Shown: positions 27,366-37,048, counted from the first letter of the stretch. The stretch: 64,000 nt of DNA from Paucibacter sediminis (GCF_030254645.1 NZ_CP116346.1:2855973-2919972); one strand, 5' to 3'. Program-made: numbers and translations. The notes: a model not told the origin generated them from the sequence alone.

Positions 27366-27773
27366 TTGAAATTCCTGCTCGACAACTGGTATCTCGTCCT
27401 TGCTGCCCTGGTGTCCGGGGGCATGCTGCTGTGGACCACGTTCGCGCGCAGCACCGGCGCCGGCGCGGTCTCCACCGCCGAGGCGGTGCGCCTGGTGAAT
27501 CGCGAGAAGGCGGTGCTGATCGATGTCTGCAGCGCCGCCGAATACGCCGCCGGCCATGTGGCGGGGGCCCGCAACGTGCCGCTTGACAGCGTCGAGGGCC
27601 ACAAGCAACTGCCCAGCAACAAGACCCTGCCCCTGGTACTGCTGTGCCAGAGCGGCGCGCGCGCCAGCAAGGCTGCTGGCATTCTTCGCAAGGCCGGCTA
27701 TGCCAATGTGCAGGTGCTGGCGGGTGGCCTGAAGGCTTGGCGCGAGGCCAACCTGCCGGTCGAGAAGAGCTGA
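27366..27773 (+). CDS. Membrane-anchored rhodanese-like protein
   Basis: 135 residues. The N-terminal helix (LVLAALVSGGMLLWTT) anchors it. The rhodanese domain has VLIDVCSAAEYAAGHVAGA and the active-site Cys loop LLCQSGARASKA. The family moves sulfane sulfur via a Cys persulfide; the physiological acceptor is unknown. The start is TTG (27366), since no ATG precedes the conserved membrane helix. A glutaredoxin and secB follow, an order common in Burkholderiales. Confidence 0.9.
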   Translation: MKFLLDNWYLVLAALVSGGMLLWTTFARSTGAGAVSTAEAVRLVNREKAVLIDVCSAAEYAAGHVAGARNVPLDSVEGHKQLPSNKTLPLVLLCQSGARASKAAGILRKAGYANVQVLAGGLKAWREANLPVEKS

Positions 27774-27802
27774 ACGACGTTGAAGAAGAGAAGGTTTGCG
27801 CG

Positions 27803-28063
27803 ATGCGTGCCGTGAAGATGTACACCACCCAGGTTTGCCCCTACTGCGTGCGCGCCAAGGCGCTGCTCAAGCAACGCGGTGTGGAAGCGATCGACGAAGT
27901 GCGGGTGGATCTGGACCCCGGCCAGCGCGACGCCATGATCGCGCTCACCGGGCGTCGCACGGTGCCGCAGATCTTCATTGGCGACACCCATGTGGGCGGC
28001 TGCGACGAGCTGATCGCGCTGGACCACCGTGGCGGCCTGCAGCCGCTGCTGCAAGGCGCCTGA
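27803..28063 (+). CDS. grxC: Glutaredoxin 3
   Basis: 86 residues, the usual size. Redox site CPYC (VCPYCVRAK), cis-Pro loop TVPQIFIG, and the glutathione-binding GGCDEL are all present. It reduces protein disulfides or glutathione mixed disulfides in the cytosol. ATG 27803 is 29 bases after the rhodanese stop, and the gene lies upstream of secB as in related genomes. Confidence 0.95.
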   Translation: MRAVKMYTTQVCPYCVRAKALLKQRGVEAIDEVRVDLDPGQRDAMIALTGRRTVPQIFIGDTHVGGCDELIALDHRGGLQPLLQGA

Positions 28064-28161
28064 AGCCCGCCCGGATTCCGGGCCCCGCATGGCCTGGGTC
28101 ATAATGCCTGCCGCTGCCCGCAGCAAGAACGCTGGCGGGCTTCACTATTTGGAAAGACACC

Positions 28162-28623
28162 ATGGCCGACGAGACCAACACCCCCGTGTTTCAGATCCAG
28201 CGCATGTACCTGAAGGACTTGTCGCTGGAGCAACCGAATTCGCCGCAAATCCTGCTGGAGCAGACCCAGCCTCAGGTCGACATCAACCTGGCCCTGGCGG
28301 CCGAGGGCGTGGCCGACGGCATTTTTGAGGTCTCGGTGACCGCCACCGTGACCACCAAGGTCGGCGACAAGACCCTGTTCCTGATCGAGGCCAAGCAGGC
28401 CGGCATCTTCGAGATCCGCAACCTGCCGCAGGAGCAGGTCGAAGGCATCCTGGGCATCGTCTGCCCGCAGATGATCTACCCCTATCTGCGCGCCGTGGTG
28501 TCGGACGTCTGCACCCGCGCCGGCTTCCCGCCGGTGCTGTTGTCGGAAGTCAACTTCCAGGCCATGTTCGAAGCTCAGCAGGCCCAGCGCGAAGCCGCGG
28601 CCGCCGCACCGACCATCAACTGA
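28162..28623 (+). CDS. secB: Protein-export chaperone SecB
   Basis: 153 residues. The sequence [19 protein letters not shown] near the start and [15 protein letters not shown] plus [16 protein letters not shown] near the end are diagnostic. The homotetramer keeps preproteins unfolded and delivers them to SecA. CATAAT at 28100-28105 may be its -10 box. A terminator at 28657-28690 ends the transcript, separating it from gpsA. Confidence 0.98.
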   Translation: MADETNTPVFQIQRMYLKDLSLEQPNSPQILLEQTQPQVDINLALAAEGVADGIFEVSVTATVTTKVGDKTLFLIEAKQAGIFEIRNLPQEQVEGILGIVCPQMIYPYLRAVVSDVCTRAGFPPVLLSEVNFQAMFEAQQAQREAAAAAPTIN

Positions 28624-28656
28624 GAAGCGCAAGCATCAGCGCCGCAAGGCATGGAG

Positions 28657-28690
28657 GCGCCCAGTGCTGACGAGCATCGGGCGCTTTTTT
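28657..28690 (+). terminator. Rho-independent terminator after secB
   Basis: Stem GCGCCC...GGGCGC extended inward by GTGCT/AGCAT, followed by six T at 28685-28690. Confidence 0.9.
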
Positions 28691-28724
28691 ACTTTGGCCC
28701 CCGGCATGGGGGCGTGAGCCAGCT

Positions 28725-29753
28725 ATGAAGATCAGTGTTTTGGGTGCCGGTGCCTGGGGCACGGCCCTGGCGATACAGGCCGCCGAGCGGCACGAGGTGC
28801 TGCTGTGGGCGCGCGATGCGGACGCCGTTGCCGCGATGCGCGCGGCGCGCCGCAACGAGCGCTATCTGCCCGAGGCAGCCCTGCCCGCGGCGCTGCAGCT
28901 GAGCGCCGACCTGGCGGCGGCGATCGCGCATGCGCGCGAGGGGCTCATCATCATCGCCACGCCGATGGCGGCACTGCGCGGCATGCTGGCGGCCCTGCCG
29001 GCCGGCGCGCGCTGCCTCTGGTTGTGCAAGGGCTTCGAGGCCGGCACCGGCCTGCTGGGTCATGAGATCGCGCGCGAGGCCGCGCCCGCGCTGACGGTGG
29101 GCATTCTTTCCGGCCCCAGCTTTGCGCAGGAGGTGGCGCTGGGTCAGCCCACCGCCCTGGTGGCGGCCAGCTTCGATGCCGCGCTGGCGCAGGCGGCGGT
29201 GGAGGCCTTCCACAGCGAGCGTCTGCGCGTCTACACCTCGGCCGATCCGGTCGGCGTGGAGGTGGGCGGCGCGGTGAAGAACGTGATGGCGATCGCGGTG
29301 GGCATTGCCGACGGCCTGCGCCTGGCGGCCGAGGCGCGTGGCGATGCCGCACAGAATCGACTCAACGCGCCCGGCCTGAATGCGCGCGCGGCGCTGATCA
29401 CCCGCGGCCTGGCCGAGATGCTGCGCCTGGGCCTGGCGCTGGGCGCGCGCACCGAGACCTTCATGGGCCTCTCGGGCATGGGCGACCTGGTGCTGACCGC
29501 GACCGGCGATCTCTCGCGCAACCGCCGCGTCGGCCTGATGCTCGCGCAAGACCTGGCCCTGGCCGACATCCTGCGCCAGTTGGGCCATGTGGCCGAGGGT
29601 GTCTACAGCGCGCCCACGGTGCTCAAGCGCGCGCAGGACCGCGGCGTCGACATGCCCATCACCGCGGCCGTGGTGGCGGTGCTGGAAGGCCGGCTGGGCC
29701 CCGCCGCGGCGGTGGACCTGCTGATGGGCCGCCAGGCCCGTTCGGAGCATTGA
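28725..29753 (+). CDS. gpsA: Glycerol-3-phosphate dehydrogenase [NAD(P)+]
   Basis: 342 residues. Dinucleotide loop [10 protein letters not shown] at residues 7-16, [18 protein letters not shown], the catalytic-lysine region [18 protein letters not shown], and [11 protein letters not shown] are all present. It reduces dihydroxyacetone phosphate to sn-glycerol-3-phosphate for phospholipid synthesis. The gene starts 35 bases after the secB terminator. Its stop overlaps the next gene (TGATG). Confidence 0.98.
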   Translation: MKISVLGAGAWGTALAIQAAERHEVLLWARDADAVAAMRAARRNERYLPEAALPAALQLSADLAAAIAHAREGLIIIATPMAALRGMLAALPAGARCLWLCKGFEAGTGLLGHEIAREAAPALTVGILSGPSFAQEVALGQPTALVAASFDAALAQAAVEAFHSERLRVYTSADPVGVEVGGAVKNVMAIAVGIADGLRLAAEARGDAAQNRLNAPGLNARAALITRGLAEMLRLGLALGARTETFMGLSGMGDLVLTATGDLSRNRRVGLMLAQDLALADILRQLGHVAEGVYSAPTVLKRAQDRGVDMPITAAVVAVLEGRLGPAAAVDLLMGRQARSEH

Positions 29754-30727
29754 TGCTGCTGCTGGACCGCCGCGCGCTGATGCAGGCCGCCGTTGGCATG
29801 CTGGCCGCCGGCTCGGCCCGGGCCGAGGCCTGGCCGAGCCGCCCGATCAAACTGGTCGTGCCCTTTCCGGGCGGCAGCTCGCCCGACATCGTGGCGCGCG
29901 CGCTGGCCGAGGCGCTGGGCGCGGCCCTGGGCCAGCCGGTGCTGGTGCTGAACCAGCCGGGCGCCGGCGGCAATATCGGCACGGCCATGGTGGCCAAGGC
30001 CGTGCCCGATGGCTACACGCTGCTGTTCACCATCCAGGGGCCGCTGGTCACCGCGCCCCTGCTGGCGCGCCGGCTGCCCTATGACCCGGTGCGCGACCTG
30101 CAGCCCATCAGCCTGGTGGCCAGCTCGCCCAATGTGCTGGTGGTCTCGCCCGCGCTGGGCGTGCGCACGGTGGCCGAGTTCGTCGCCGTGGCGCGGGCGC
30201 GCAAGGGCGCGCTCAACTACGGCAGCGTGGGCAATGGCAGTGCCGCCCATCTGGCGATGGAGTCCTTCAAGGCGCGCGCCGGCGTCGAGCTCGGCCATGT
30301 GCCCTACCAGGGCTTCCCGCAGGTGGTGAACGCGCTGCTGGCAGGCGAGGTGCAGGCCGGCTTCATGGTGCCAGGTATTGCCATGGGGGCGGTGAAGGCC
30401 GGCAGGCTGACGGCCCTGGCCGTCACCAGCCTGGGGCGGGCCGCGGCCCTGCCCGAGCTGCCGACCCTGGTGGAGCAGGGTTATGCCGGTTTCGAGGCGA
30501 TCTCCTGGCAGGCGGTGCTGGCGCCGGCGCGCACGCCCGCGCCCATCGTGGCGCGGCTCTCGCAGGAGCTGGTGCGCATCATCAAGAGCGATGCGCTACG
30601 CAACCGCCTGCTGAGTCAGTACTTCAGCGCCACCGCCAGCTCGCCCGAGGGCCTGGCCCAGCTGATGCGCAGCGAACGCCTCAAATGGGCGGCCGTGATC
30701 CAGGCCGCCGGCGTGCAGCCCGAGTAG
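29753..30727 (+). CDS. Bug/TctC-family periplasmic solute receptor
   Basis: 324 residues. A signal segment (ALMQAAVGMLAAGSARA) precedes WPSRPIKLVVPFPGGSSPDIVAR and the GAGGNIGT motif characteristic of tripartite tricarboxylate transporter receptors. The family binds small carboxylates or aromatics; many members are orphans in Burkholderiales. No TctAB membrane subunits are adjacent, so this one is an orphan. ATG 29753 overlaps the gpsA stop. The ligand is unknown. Confidence 0.92.
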   Translation: MLLLDRRALMQAAVGMLAAGSARAEAWPSRPIKLVVPFPGGSSPDIVARALAEALGAALGQPVLVLNQPGAGGNIGTAMVAKAVPDGYTLLFTIQGPLVTAPLLARRLPYDPVRDLQPISLVASSPNVLVVSPALGVRTVAEFVAVARARKGALNYGSVGNGSAAHLAMESFKARAGVELGHVPYQGFPQVVNALLAGEVQAGFMVPGIAMGAVKAGRLTALAVTSLGRAAALPELPTLVEQGYAGFEAISWQAVLAPARTPAPIVARLSQELVRIIKSDALRNRLLSQYFSATASSPEGLAQLMRSERLKWAAVIQAAGVQPE

Positions 30728-30728
30728 C

Positions 30729-31202
30729 TCAGCCAGCGGCCCCTGCGTAGCCGTTCTGGCGCCAGGCCTCGAACACCGCCACCGCCACGCTGTTGCTGAG
30801 ATTGAGGCTGCGCTGCGCCGGCAGCATCGGCAGGCGCACGCGTTGGCTGGCCGGAAAGCCGTCGCGCAGCGCCGGTGGCAGGCCGGCGGTCTCGCAGCCG
30901 AACACCAGAAAGTCGCCCGGCTGCCAGGCCGTCTCGGTGAGCAGATGGCTGCCGCGCGTGGTGAAGGCGAACATGCGTTCGGGCGCGGGGCTCTCCGCAT
31001 CGAGAAAGGCTTGCCAGCTGGCATGGCGGTGCACCGCCGCGTACTCGTGATAGTCGAGCCCGGCGCGCTGCAGCAGGCGGTCTTCCATCAGGAAGCCCAG
31101 CGGCTCGATCAGGTGCAGGCGGCAGCCGGTGTTGGCGGCCAGCCTTATCACATTGCCGGTGTTGGGCGGGATCTCGGGGTGCACGAGCACGATGTTGAAC
31201 AT
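30729..31202 (-). CDS. trmL: tRNA (cytidine(34)-2'-O)-methyltransferase
   Basis: 157 residues of the SPOUT fold. IPPNTGNVIRLAANTG near the start, LVFGCETAGLP in the middle, and the knot segment LNLSNSVAVAVFEAWRQ near the end identify TrmL (formerly YibK). It methylates the wobble ribose of tRNA-Leu using SAM. It is convergent with the Bug receptor gene and lies 25 bases downstream of comF on the same strand. Confidence 0.97.
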   Translation of the reverse strand: MFNIVLVHPEIPPNTGNVIRLAANTGCRLHLIEPLGFLMEDRLLQRAGLDYHEYAAVHRHASWQAFLDAESPAPERMFAFTTRGSHLLTETAWQPGDFLVFGCETAGLPPALRDGFPASQRVRLPMLPAQRSLNLSNSVAVAVFEAWRQNGYAGAAG

Positions 31203-31226
31203 GGCGGTCTGGACTTCCTGATTTCG

Positions 31227-31961
31227 TCAATCGGCCGGCGTGCGCGCCAGCACCCAGGCCTGCACGGACGCGGCACCGGCGCGACGCAAGGCGCCGGCAG
31301 CCTCGAACAAGGTGGCGCCGCTGGTCATCACATCATCGACCAGCGCCACCTTGGCGCCACGCAGGCCGGCCTGCGCGGCGGGCTCGACGGCGAAGGCATG
31401 CTGCATATTGGCGCGGCGCGCATCGAGCTGCAGGCTGGCCTGCTGCGCGGTGTCGCGCACGCGCAGCAGCAGGCCGGCGGCGCAGCGCCATTGTCGCCGC
31501 TGCGCCAGGCCGCGCGCGATCTCCAGGCTCTGGTTGTAGCCGCGCTCGCGCAGGCGGCTTGCGGTGAGCGGGATGGGCAGCAGCAGGTCGGGCGCCTCGG
31601 CATCAAGGAGCGCGCGGTCCAGCAGCTCGACCAGCAGCGCGCGCCAATGCAGCGCGTCGTGGAACTTGAAGCGCTGCAGCAGCCGGTCCCAGGGGAAGCC
31701 GTAGTCCAGCGCCGCGATGCAGTGGCTCAGCGGCGGTGGCGCGCGCAGGCAGCTGCCGCATGCCGGGCCGGCGCCGGGCGGCAGCCGCAGCGCGCAGAAG
31801 TGGCAGCGCGGCACGGGCGTGGCGTAGCGCGCCGCGCAGTCGCTGCACAGCCGTTGCGGCGACCAGCGCCGGCACACGGCACATTGGCCAGCCACACGCG
31901 GCAGCCGCGCTGCCAGGCGCGCGATGAGGGCATCGGCCAGAGGCGGGGCGAGCGCGGGCAT
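31227..31961 (-). CDS. comF: ComF family phosphoribosyltransferase-like protein
   Basis: 244 residues. A zinc-finger-like N-terminus (CAVC, CSDC, CHFC, CGSC) is followed by a phosphoribosyltransferase fold with ERGYNQSLEIARGLA and the PRPP loop VALVDDVMTSGATL. ComF proteins support DNA uptake in competent bacteria, but the biochemical activity is unsettled. It is divergent from the methyltransferase at 31981 and upstream of trmL. Confidence 0.93.
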   Translation of the reverse strand: MPALAPPLADALIARLAARLPRVAGQCAVCRRWSPQRLCSDCAARYATPVPRCHFCALRLPPGAGPACGSCLRAPPPLSHCIAALDYGFPWDRLLQRFKFHDALHWRALLVELLDRALLDAEAPDLLLPIPLTASRLRERGYNQSLEIARGLAQRRQWRCAAGLLLRVRDTAQQASLQLDARRANMQHAFAVEPAAQAGLRGAKVALVDDVMTSGATLFEAAGALRRAGAASVQAWVLARTPAD

Positions 31962-31980
31962 GGCTCAATATACTGCCGCG

Positions 31981-32901
31981 ATGACGAGTGACGTGATCGA
32001 TGGACAGCGGGCCGGTGCCCAGCTGGATGCCGGCGCCTTGCGGCATCAGCGGCGCCGCCTGGCGGCTGCGCCCGAGGCGCCCTGGCTGCACCGCGAGGTG
32101 GCGCAGCGCATGGCCGAACGCCTGCCCTTCATCAAGCTTCAGCCCCGCAGCGTGCTGCTGTGGGACGCCTGGCTGGGTGCCAGCGCGCAAGCACTGCGTG
32201 CGCAATACGCCCAGGCGGAACAGCTGCTGGTGGAGGACGAGCCGGCCTTGCTGGCGCGCAGCCAGGGCCTGCTCAAGCGCGGGCTGTGGTCGCGCCTGCG
32301 TGGCTTGGCGCAGGGCGCGGCGCAAGGGCAAGCCCTGACCCCCGCGCAGGTGCCGGCGGGTGTGGCCGAGCTGGTGTGGGCGAATATGAGCTTGCATGCG
32401 CAGGCGGAGCCGGAGGCGGTGCTGCGCGCCTGGCACGAGGCCCTGGCGGTGGACGGCTTCCTGATGTTTTCCTGTCTCGGGCCCGACAGCCTGGTGGAGC
32501 TGCGGCCGCTCTACGCCGAACTGGGCTGGGGCCTGCCGGCGCCGCCCTGGCTGGACATGCACGATATCGGCGACATGCTGGTGCATGGCGGCTTTGCCGA
32601 TCCGGTGATGGATCAGGAGCGCCTGAGCCTGACCTGGGCCGATGGCGAGGCCTTGTTGAACGATATGCGTGCGCTGGGCGGCAATGTCGCGCGGGCGCGT
32701 TTCGCGGGCCTGCGCGGGCGCCAATGGCGCAGCGCCTTGCTGCGCGCGCTCGAGCGCCTGAAGGGGCCGGATGGCCGCCTGCGCCTGACGGTGGAGTTGG
32801 TCTACGGCCACGCCTTCAAGGCCGCGCCCAAGCTGCAGGTGCAGGCCGAAACGGCGGTGTCGCTGGAGCAGATGCGCGCAATGGTGAAGCGCCCGCGCTG
32901 A
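31981..32901 (+). CDS. BioC-like methyltransferase domain protein
   Basis: 306 residues. The sequence resembles malonyl-ACP O-methyltransferase BioC. However, the SAM glycine-rich loop is poor here (VLLWDAWLGASAQAL instead of DLGCGTG), while the later ELVWANMSLHAQAEPEAVLRAW and DGFLMFSCLGPDSLVEL match the BioC pattern. The gene is known in this position (beside comF) in Burkholderiales. ATG 31981 was chosen; ATG 31960 overlaps the comF start. With a weak SAM loop, activity is uncertain. Confidence 0.7.
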   Translation: MTSDVIDGQRAGAQLDAGALRHQRRRLAAAPEAPWLHREVAQRMAERLPFIKLQPRSVLLWDAWLGASAQALRAQYAQAEQLLVEDEPALLARSQGLLKRGLWSRLRGLAQGAAQGQALTPAQVPAGVAELVWANMSLHAQAEPEAVLRAWHEALAVDGFLMFSCLGPDSLVELRPLYAELGWGLPAPPWLDMHDIGDMLVHGGFADPVMDQERLSLTWADGEALLNDMRALGGNVARARFAGLRGRQWRSALLRALERLKGPDGRLRLTVELVYGHAFKAAPKLQVQAETAVSLEQMRAMVKRPR

Positions 32902-33242
32902 CTTGCTCCGGATCAACGCCGCACACGGCGACGCACAAAGACCACAGCCCCGTTATGGGGCTACGTTAGAATCCGCCGCGATTTGAATTTCAGCAGCGCC
33001 AGGGTAATCGATCCCGATCTGGCGCTCGTTGAGCGAGGTCAACCCCGGTTCAAGAAGTCTCGCATGCCGCCGCGGCAGGTGACGCAGGACATGGGGTGGA
33101 CATCGGTCCAGCGTCGGTGTTGACCATGTGGCGCGCAGCGCGCGCGGTCTGTACCCTCGATCAATCTGGGATGTTGCGGCAGCGAGCGCCAAGCTCTCTG
33201 CCGCAAAGTCCGTGGCGAAGTTTTTGAACAGAAGTGACGACC
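32902..33242 (+). other. 341-base intergenic region before the cytochrome oxidase operon
   Basis: No open gene was seen. It holds a hairpin at 32946-32962 (AGCCCC/GGGGCT), a TAGAAT box at 32967-32972 that could be a -10, and a perfect 9-base inverted repeat TTGCGGCAG/CTGCCGCAA at 33174-33182 and 33198-33206, close to the coxB start. This is probably the long leader and promoter of the oxidase operon. Confidence 0.5.
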
Positions 33243-34430
33243 ATGAAGATGATGAACACACGAGTGCATCAGCTGGGGCGCCGAATGAGCCAGCTGGCGG
33301 TGACCCTGGGTGCCGCCCTTGCCAGCCACGCGGCCTTGGCGGTGAACGACCTGCCGGGCGGTCCGGCGGTCAACCAGCTCAACCTGCATCCCCCGGTCAC
33401 CAAGATCGCGTCGGAGCAGATGTGGCTGCACAACATGATGTTGTTCGTCTGCCTGGCGATCTTCGTCGCCGTGTTCGGCGTGATGTTCTATTCCATCTTC
33501 AAGCACCGCAAGTCCAAGGGCGCGGTGTCGGCCAACTTCCACGAGAGCGTCAAGGTCGAGATCGCCTGGACCATCGTGCCCTTCATCATCGTGATCGGCA
33601 TGGCGCTGCCGGCCACCAAGGTGGTGGTGGCGATGAAGGACACCACCAATGCCGACCTCACCATCAAGGCCACCGGTTACCAGTGGAAATGGGGCTATGA
33701 CTACCTGAAGGGCGAGGGCGAGGGCATCGGTTTCCTCTCCACCCTGGACGTGGCGCAGCGTGAGATGTCCAACTCGGGCAAGCCCGAGGCGGTGGACAAC
33801 TACCTGCTGAAGGTGGACAACCCGCTGGTCGTGCCGGTCGGCAAGAAGGTGCGCATCATCACGACCGCCAACGACGTGATCCATGCCTGGATGGTGCCGG
33901 CCTTCGGCGTCAAGCAGGACGCGATCCCCGGCTTCGTGCGCGACACCTGGTTCCGCGCCGAGAAGGAAGGCGATTTCTACGGTCAGTGCGCCGAGCTGTG
34001 CGGCAAGGAGCACGCCTACATGCCCATCCATGTGAAGGTGCTGTCGGCCGCGGCCTACACCGCCTGGGTGGATGGCGAGAAGAAGAAGCTGGCCGCCAAG
34101 GCCGATGATCCGAGCAAGGTCTGGGAACTGCCCGCGCTGCTGGCGCGCGGCGAGAAGGTCTACAACGCCAACTGCGCGGCCTGCCACAAGGCCGACGGCA
34201 AGGGCGCCGGCCCGATCAAGCCGCTGGACGGCTCGCCCGTGGTGCTGAACGACGACAAGCTCAAGCAGGTCGCGGTGCTGCTGAATGGCCAGAACAACGG
34301 TGCCATGCCCTCGTGGAAGCAGCTCGGCGATACCGACATCGCCGCGGTGATCACCTACACCAAGAACAACTGGTCCAACAAGACCGGCCAAGTGGTGCAG
34401 CCCGCCGAAGTCGTGGCCGCGCGCAAATAA
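33243..34430 (+). CDS. coxB: Cytochrome c oxidase subunit II with C-terminal cytochrome c domain
   Basis: 395 residues. A signal sequence, two membrane helices (MMLFVCLAIFVAVFGVMFY; IVPFIIVIGMALPATKV), the aromatic GYQWKWGYDY, and the CuA site CAELCGKEHAYM are present. The extra C-terminal domain has a CAACH heme c motif and a distal Met (NNGAMPSW), making it a caa3-type subunit. It accepts electrons from cytochrome c at the periplasmic face. ATG 33243 was chosen; a GTG at 33234 is in frame. It is the first gene of the operon running to 37983. Confidence 0.97.
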   Translation: MKMMNTRVHQLGRRMSQLAVTLGAALASHAALAVNDLPGGPAVNQLNLHPPVTKIASEQMWLHNMMLFVCLAIFVAVFGVMFYSIFKHRKSKGAVSANFHESVKVEIAWTIVPFIIVIGMALPATKVVVAMKDTTNADLTIKATGYQWKWGYDYLKGEGEGIGFLSTLDVAQREMSNSGKPEAVDNYLLKVDNPLVVPVGKKVRIITTANDVIHAWMVPAFGVKQDAIPGFVRDTWFRAEKEGDFYGQCAELCGKEHAYMPIHVKVLSAAAYTAWVDGEKKKLAAKADDPSKVWELPALLARGEKVYNANCAACHKADGKGAGPIKPLDGSPVVLNDDKLKQVAVLLNGQNNGAMPSWKQLGDTDIAAVITYTKNNWSNKTGQVVQPAEVVAARK

Positions 34431-34457
34431 TCATCGGACGTCAAAGAAGGAATCAAC

Positions 34458-36080
34458 ATGAGTGCTGTGCTTGACCATCACGGTCATGACGTTCATGACC
34501 ACCACGATCACCATGCCCCGACGGGCTGGCGTCGTTGGGTGTTTGCGACCAACCACAAGGACATCGGTACCCTGTATCTGCTGTTCTCGTTCACGATGCT
34601 GATGATCGGCGGCATCCTGGCGCTGTGCATCCGCGCCGAGCTGTTCCAGCCCGGCCTGCAGTTCTTCAATCCCGAGCTGTTCAACCAGTTCACCACCATG
34701 CACGGCCTGATCATGGTGTTCGGCGCCATCATGCCGGCCTTCGTGGGCTTCGCGAACTGGATGATCCCGCTACAGATCGGCGCCTCGGACATGGCCTTCG
34801 CGCGCATGAACAACTTCAGCTTCTGGCTGATGATTCCTGCCGCCATCATGCTGGTGTCGTCCTTCTTCATGCCCGGCGGCGCCCCCGCCGCGGGCTGGAC
34901 GCTGTACGCACCGCTGACCCTGCAGATGGGCCCCTCGATGGATGCCGGCATCTTCGCGATGCACATCCTCGGCGCCTCGTCGATCATGGGTTCGATCAAC
35001 ATCATCGTCACCATCCTGAACATGCGCGCGCCCGGCATGACGCTGATGAAGATGCCGATGTTCGCCTGGACCTGGCTGATCACCGCCTACCTGCTGATCG
35101 CCGTGATGCCCGTGCTGGCCGGTGCCATCACGATGACGCTGACCGATCGCCACTTCGGCACCTCGTTCTTCAGCCCCGCCGGCGGCGGCGACCCGGTGAT
35201 GTACCAGCACATCTTCTGGTTCTTCGGTCACCCCGAGGTCTACATCATGATCTTGCCGGCCTTCGGCATCGTCAGCCAGATCGTGCCGGCCTTCGCCCGC
35301 AAGAAGCTGTTCGGCTACGCCTCGATGGTGTACGCGACCGCCTCGATCGCGATCCTGTCCTTCATCGTGTGGGCGCACCACATGTTCGCCACCGGCATGC
35401 CGGTGACGGGCCAGCTGTTCTTCATGTACGCCACCATGCTGATCGCCGTGCCCACGGGCGTGAAGATCTTCAACTGGCTGGCCACCATGTGGCGCGGTTC
35501 GATGACCTTCGAAGTGCCGATGCTGTGGGCCGTGGGCTTCATCTTCGTGTTCACGATGGGTGGCTTCACCGGCCTGATCTGCGCGATGGCGCCGATCGAC
35601 ATCCAGATCCAGGACACCTACTACGTCGTCGCCCACTTCCACTACGTGCTGGTGGCCGGCTCGCTGTATGCGCTGTTCGCCGGCGTCTACTACTGGGGCC
35701 CGAAGTGGACCGGTGTGATGTTCTCGGAGACGCGCGGCAAGATCCACTTCTGGGGCTCGCTGATCAGCTTCAACGTGACCTTCTTCCCGATGCACTTCCT
35801 GGGTCTGGCCGGCATGCCGCGTCGCTATGCCGACTACCCGCTGCAGTTCGCCGACTTCAACGCCATCGCCTCGGTGGGCGCGTTCTGGTTCGGCCTGATG
35901 CAGGTCTACTTCTTCCTGTTCGTGGTCATCCCGATGATGCGCGGCAAGGGCGAGAAGGCTCCGATGAAGCCCTGGGAAGCTGCCGAAGGCCTGGAATGGC
36001 AAGTGCCGTCGCCGGCGCCCTTCCACACCTTTGAAGAGCCGCCCAAGCTGGACGCCAGCGCCACCAAGATCATCGGCTGA
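34458..36080 (+). CDS. ctaD: Cytochrome c oxidase subunit I
   Basis: 540 residues, twelve predicted helices. The N-terminus is His-rich (eight His in residues 7-20). [13 protein letters not shown] opens the core; [17 protein letters not shown] holds the CuB and Tyr cross-link region; [13 protein letters not shown] carries the heme a and a3 His ligands. It reduces oxygen to water and pumps protons. Whether the N-terminal His cluster binds metal is not known; it is often seen in relatives. Confidence 0.98.
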   Translation: MSAVLDHHGHDVHDHHDHHAPTGWRRWVFATNHKDIGTLYLLFSFTMLMIGGILALCIRAELFQPGLQFFNPELFNQFTTMHGLIMVFGAIMPAFVGFANWMIPLQIGASDMAFARMNNFSFWLMIPAAIMLVSSFFMPGGAPAAGWTLYAPLTLQMGPSMDAGIFAMHILGASSIMGSINIIVTILNMRAPGMTLMKMPMFAWTWLITAYLLIAVMPVLAGAITMTLTDRHFGTSFFSPAGGGDPVMYQHIFWFFGHPEVYIMILPAFGIVSQIVPAFARKKLFGYASMVYATASIAILSFIVWAHHMFATGMPVTGQLFFMYATMLIAVPTGVKIFNWLATMWRGSMTFEVPMLWAVGFIFVFTMGGFTGLICAMAPIDIQIQDTYYVVAHFHYVLVAGSLYALFAGVYYWGPKWTGVMFSETRGKIHFWGSLISFNVTFFPMHFLGLAGMPRRYADYPLQFADFNAIASVGAFWFGLMQVYFFLFVVIPMMRGKGEKAPMKPWEAAEGLEWQVPSPAPFHTFEEPPKLDASATKIIG

Positions 36081-36085
36081 GCACC

Positions 36086-36202
36086 ATGGCCCTGACCCCC
36101 GAGCAACGCAAGAGCAACCGGCGCCTGGCCTTCATCCTGGCCTCGGTGGCGGCCGTGTTTGCGATCGGCTTCATGGCCAAGATCGCCTACCTGGGGTTCT
36201 GA
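36086..36202 (+). CDS. Small cytochrome oxidase assembly membrane protein (38 residues)
   Basis: ATG 36086 to TGA 36202 encodes 38 residues starting MALTPEQRKSNRRLAFILA, with one membrane helix (FILASVAAVFAIGFMAKIAYL). A gene of this size and sequence type occurs between ctaD and ctaG in Burkholderiales and is annotated as an oxidase small assembly protein; the precise role is unclear. It is 5 bases from ctaD and 4 from ctaG. Confidence 0.85.
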   Translation: MALTPEQRKSNRRLAFILASVAAVFAIGFMAKIAYLGF

Positions 36203-36206
36203 ACGC

Positions 36207-36809
36207 ATGAACACACCGCGTTGGCATGTCAGCCAGATCCTGCGCCGGGACAACCGGCTCATGGTCGGCAAGCTGCTGGTCGTGGTGGGCCTGATGTTCG
36301 GCTTCGGCTATGCGCTGGTGCCGCTCTACCGGGCCGTGTGCACGGCCCTGGGCATCAACGTGCTGTCGCTCTCCGAGCGCCAGCATGCGGTGCGCGCCGA
36401 GGATGTGAAGAACACCCAGATCGACTACAGCCGCACCATCAGCATCGAGTTCGATGCGAATGCGCGCGGCCCCTGGGACTTCAAGCCCGCGGTGTCGCAT
36501 CTGCAGGTGCATCCCGGCGAGCTGACCACGGTGATGTACGAGTTCCGCAATATCCAGAGCCGCACCATGTCGGCCCAGGCCATCCCCAGCTATGCGCCCA
36601 AGCAGGCGACGGCGCATTTCAACAAGCTGGAATGCTTCTGCTTCAACGAGTACACGCTCGCCGCGGGTGAAAGCAAGCAGTGGCCGGTGGTGTTCGTGAT
36701 CGACCCCAAGCTGCCCAAGGATGTGAAGACCATCACCTTGTCCTATACCTTCTTCGAGGTGCCGGGCAAGAAGCAGGCCGAGCTCAAGAAGCCGGAGTCG
36801 CGCATATGA
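36207..36809 (+). CDS. ctaG: Cytochrome c oxidase assembly protein CtaG/Cox11
   Basis: 200 residues. One N-terminal helix (LLVVVGLMFGFGYALVPLY) and a periplasmic immunoglobulin-like domain. The copper-binding CFCFNEYTL motif is intact. It inserts CuB into subunit I. ATG 36207 was chosen. The stop overlaps the next start (ATGA). Confidence 0.96.
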   Translation: MNTPRWHVSQILRRDNRLMVGKLLVVVGLMFGFGYALVPLYRAVCTALGINVLSLSERQHAVRAEDVKNTQIDYSRTISIEFDANARGPWDFKPAVSHLQVHPGELTTVMYEFRNIQSRTMSAQAIPSYAPKQATAHFNKLECFCFNEYTLAAGESKQWPVVFVIDPKLPKDVKTITLSYTFFEVPGKKQAELKKPESRI

Positions 36810-37048
36810 GCAAGGCGGGTGAGGATTTCAAGCAGGCGGTGGCCCGCAAGGGCAGCTTCCTGCAGACCATGAAGGCGGTGGCCTGGTCGTTTTTCGGCAT
36901 CCGCAAGGGTGCCGGTTATGAGAAAGATGTGGCGCAACTCAATCCCGTGCATGTGATCATTGCCGGGGTGATTGGGGCGGCGCTGTTCGTGCTGGTGTTG
37001 GTGCTGCTGGTCAATTGGGTCATTGGCAGCGGCGTCGCCGGCAACTGA
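36806..37048 (+). CDS. DUF2970 small membrane protein
   Basis: 80 residues with a single C-terminal membrane helix (VIIAGVIGAALFVLVLVLLV) after a conserved WSFFGIRKG segment. The family is restricted to betaproteobacterial oxidase operons and nearby taxa; its function is unknown. It overlaps ctaG by four bases and precedes ctaE by 50. Confidence 0.88.
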   Translation: MSKAGEDFKQAVARKGSFLQTMKAVAWSFFGIRKGAGYEKDVAQLNPVHVIIAGVIGAALFVLVLVLLVNWVIGSGVAGN

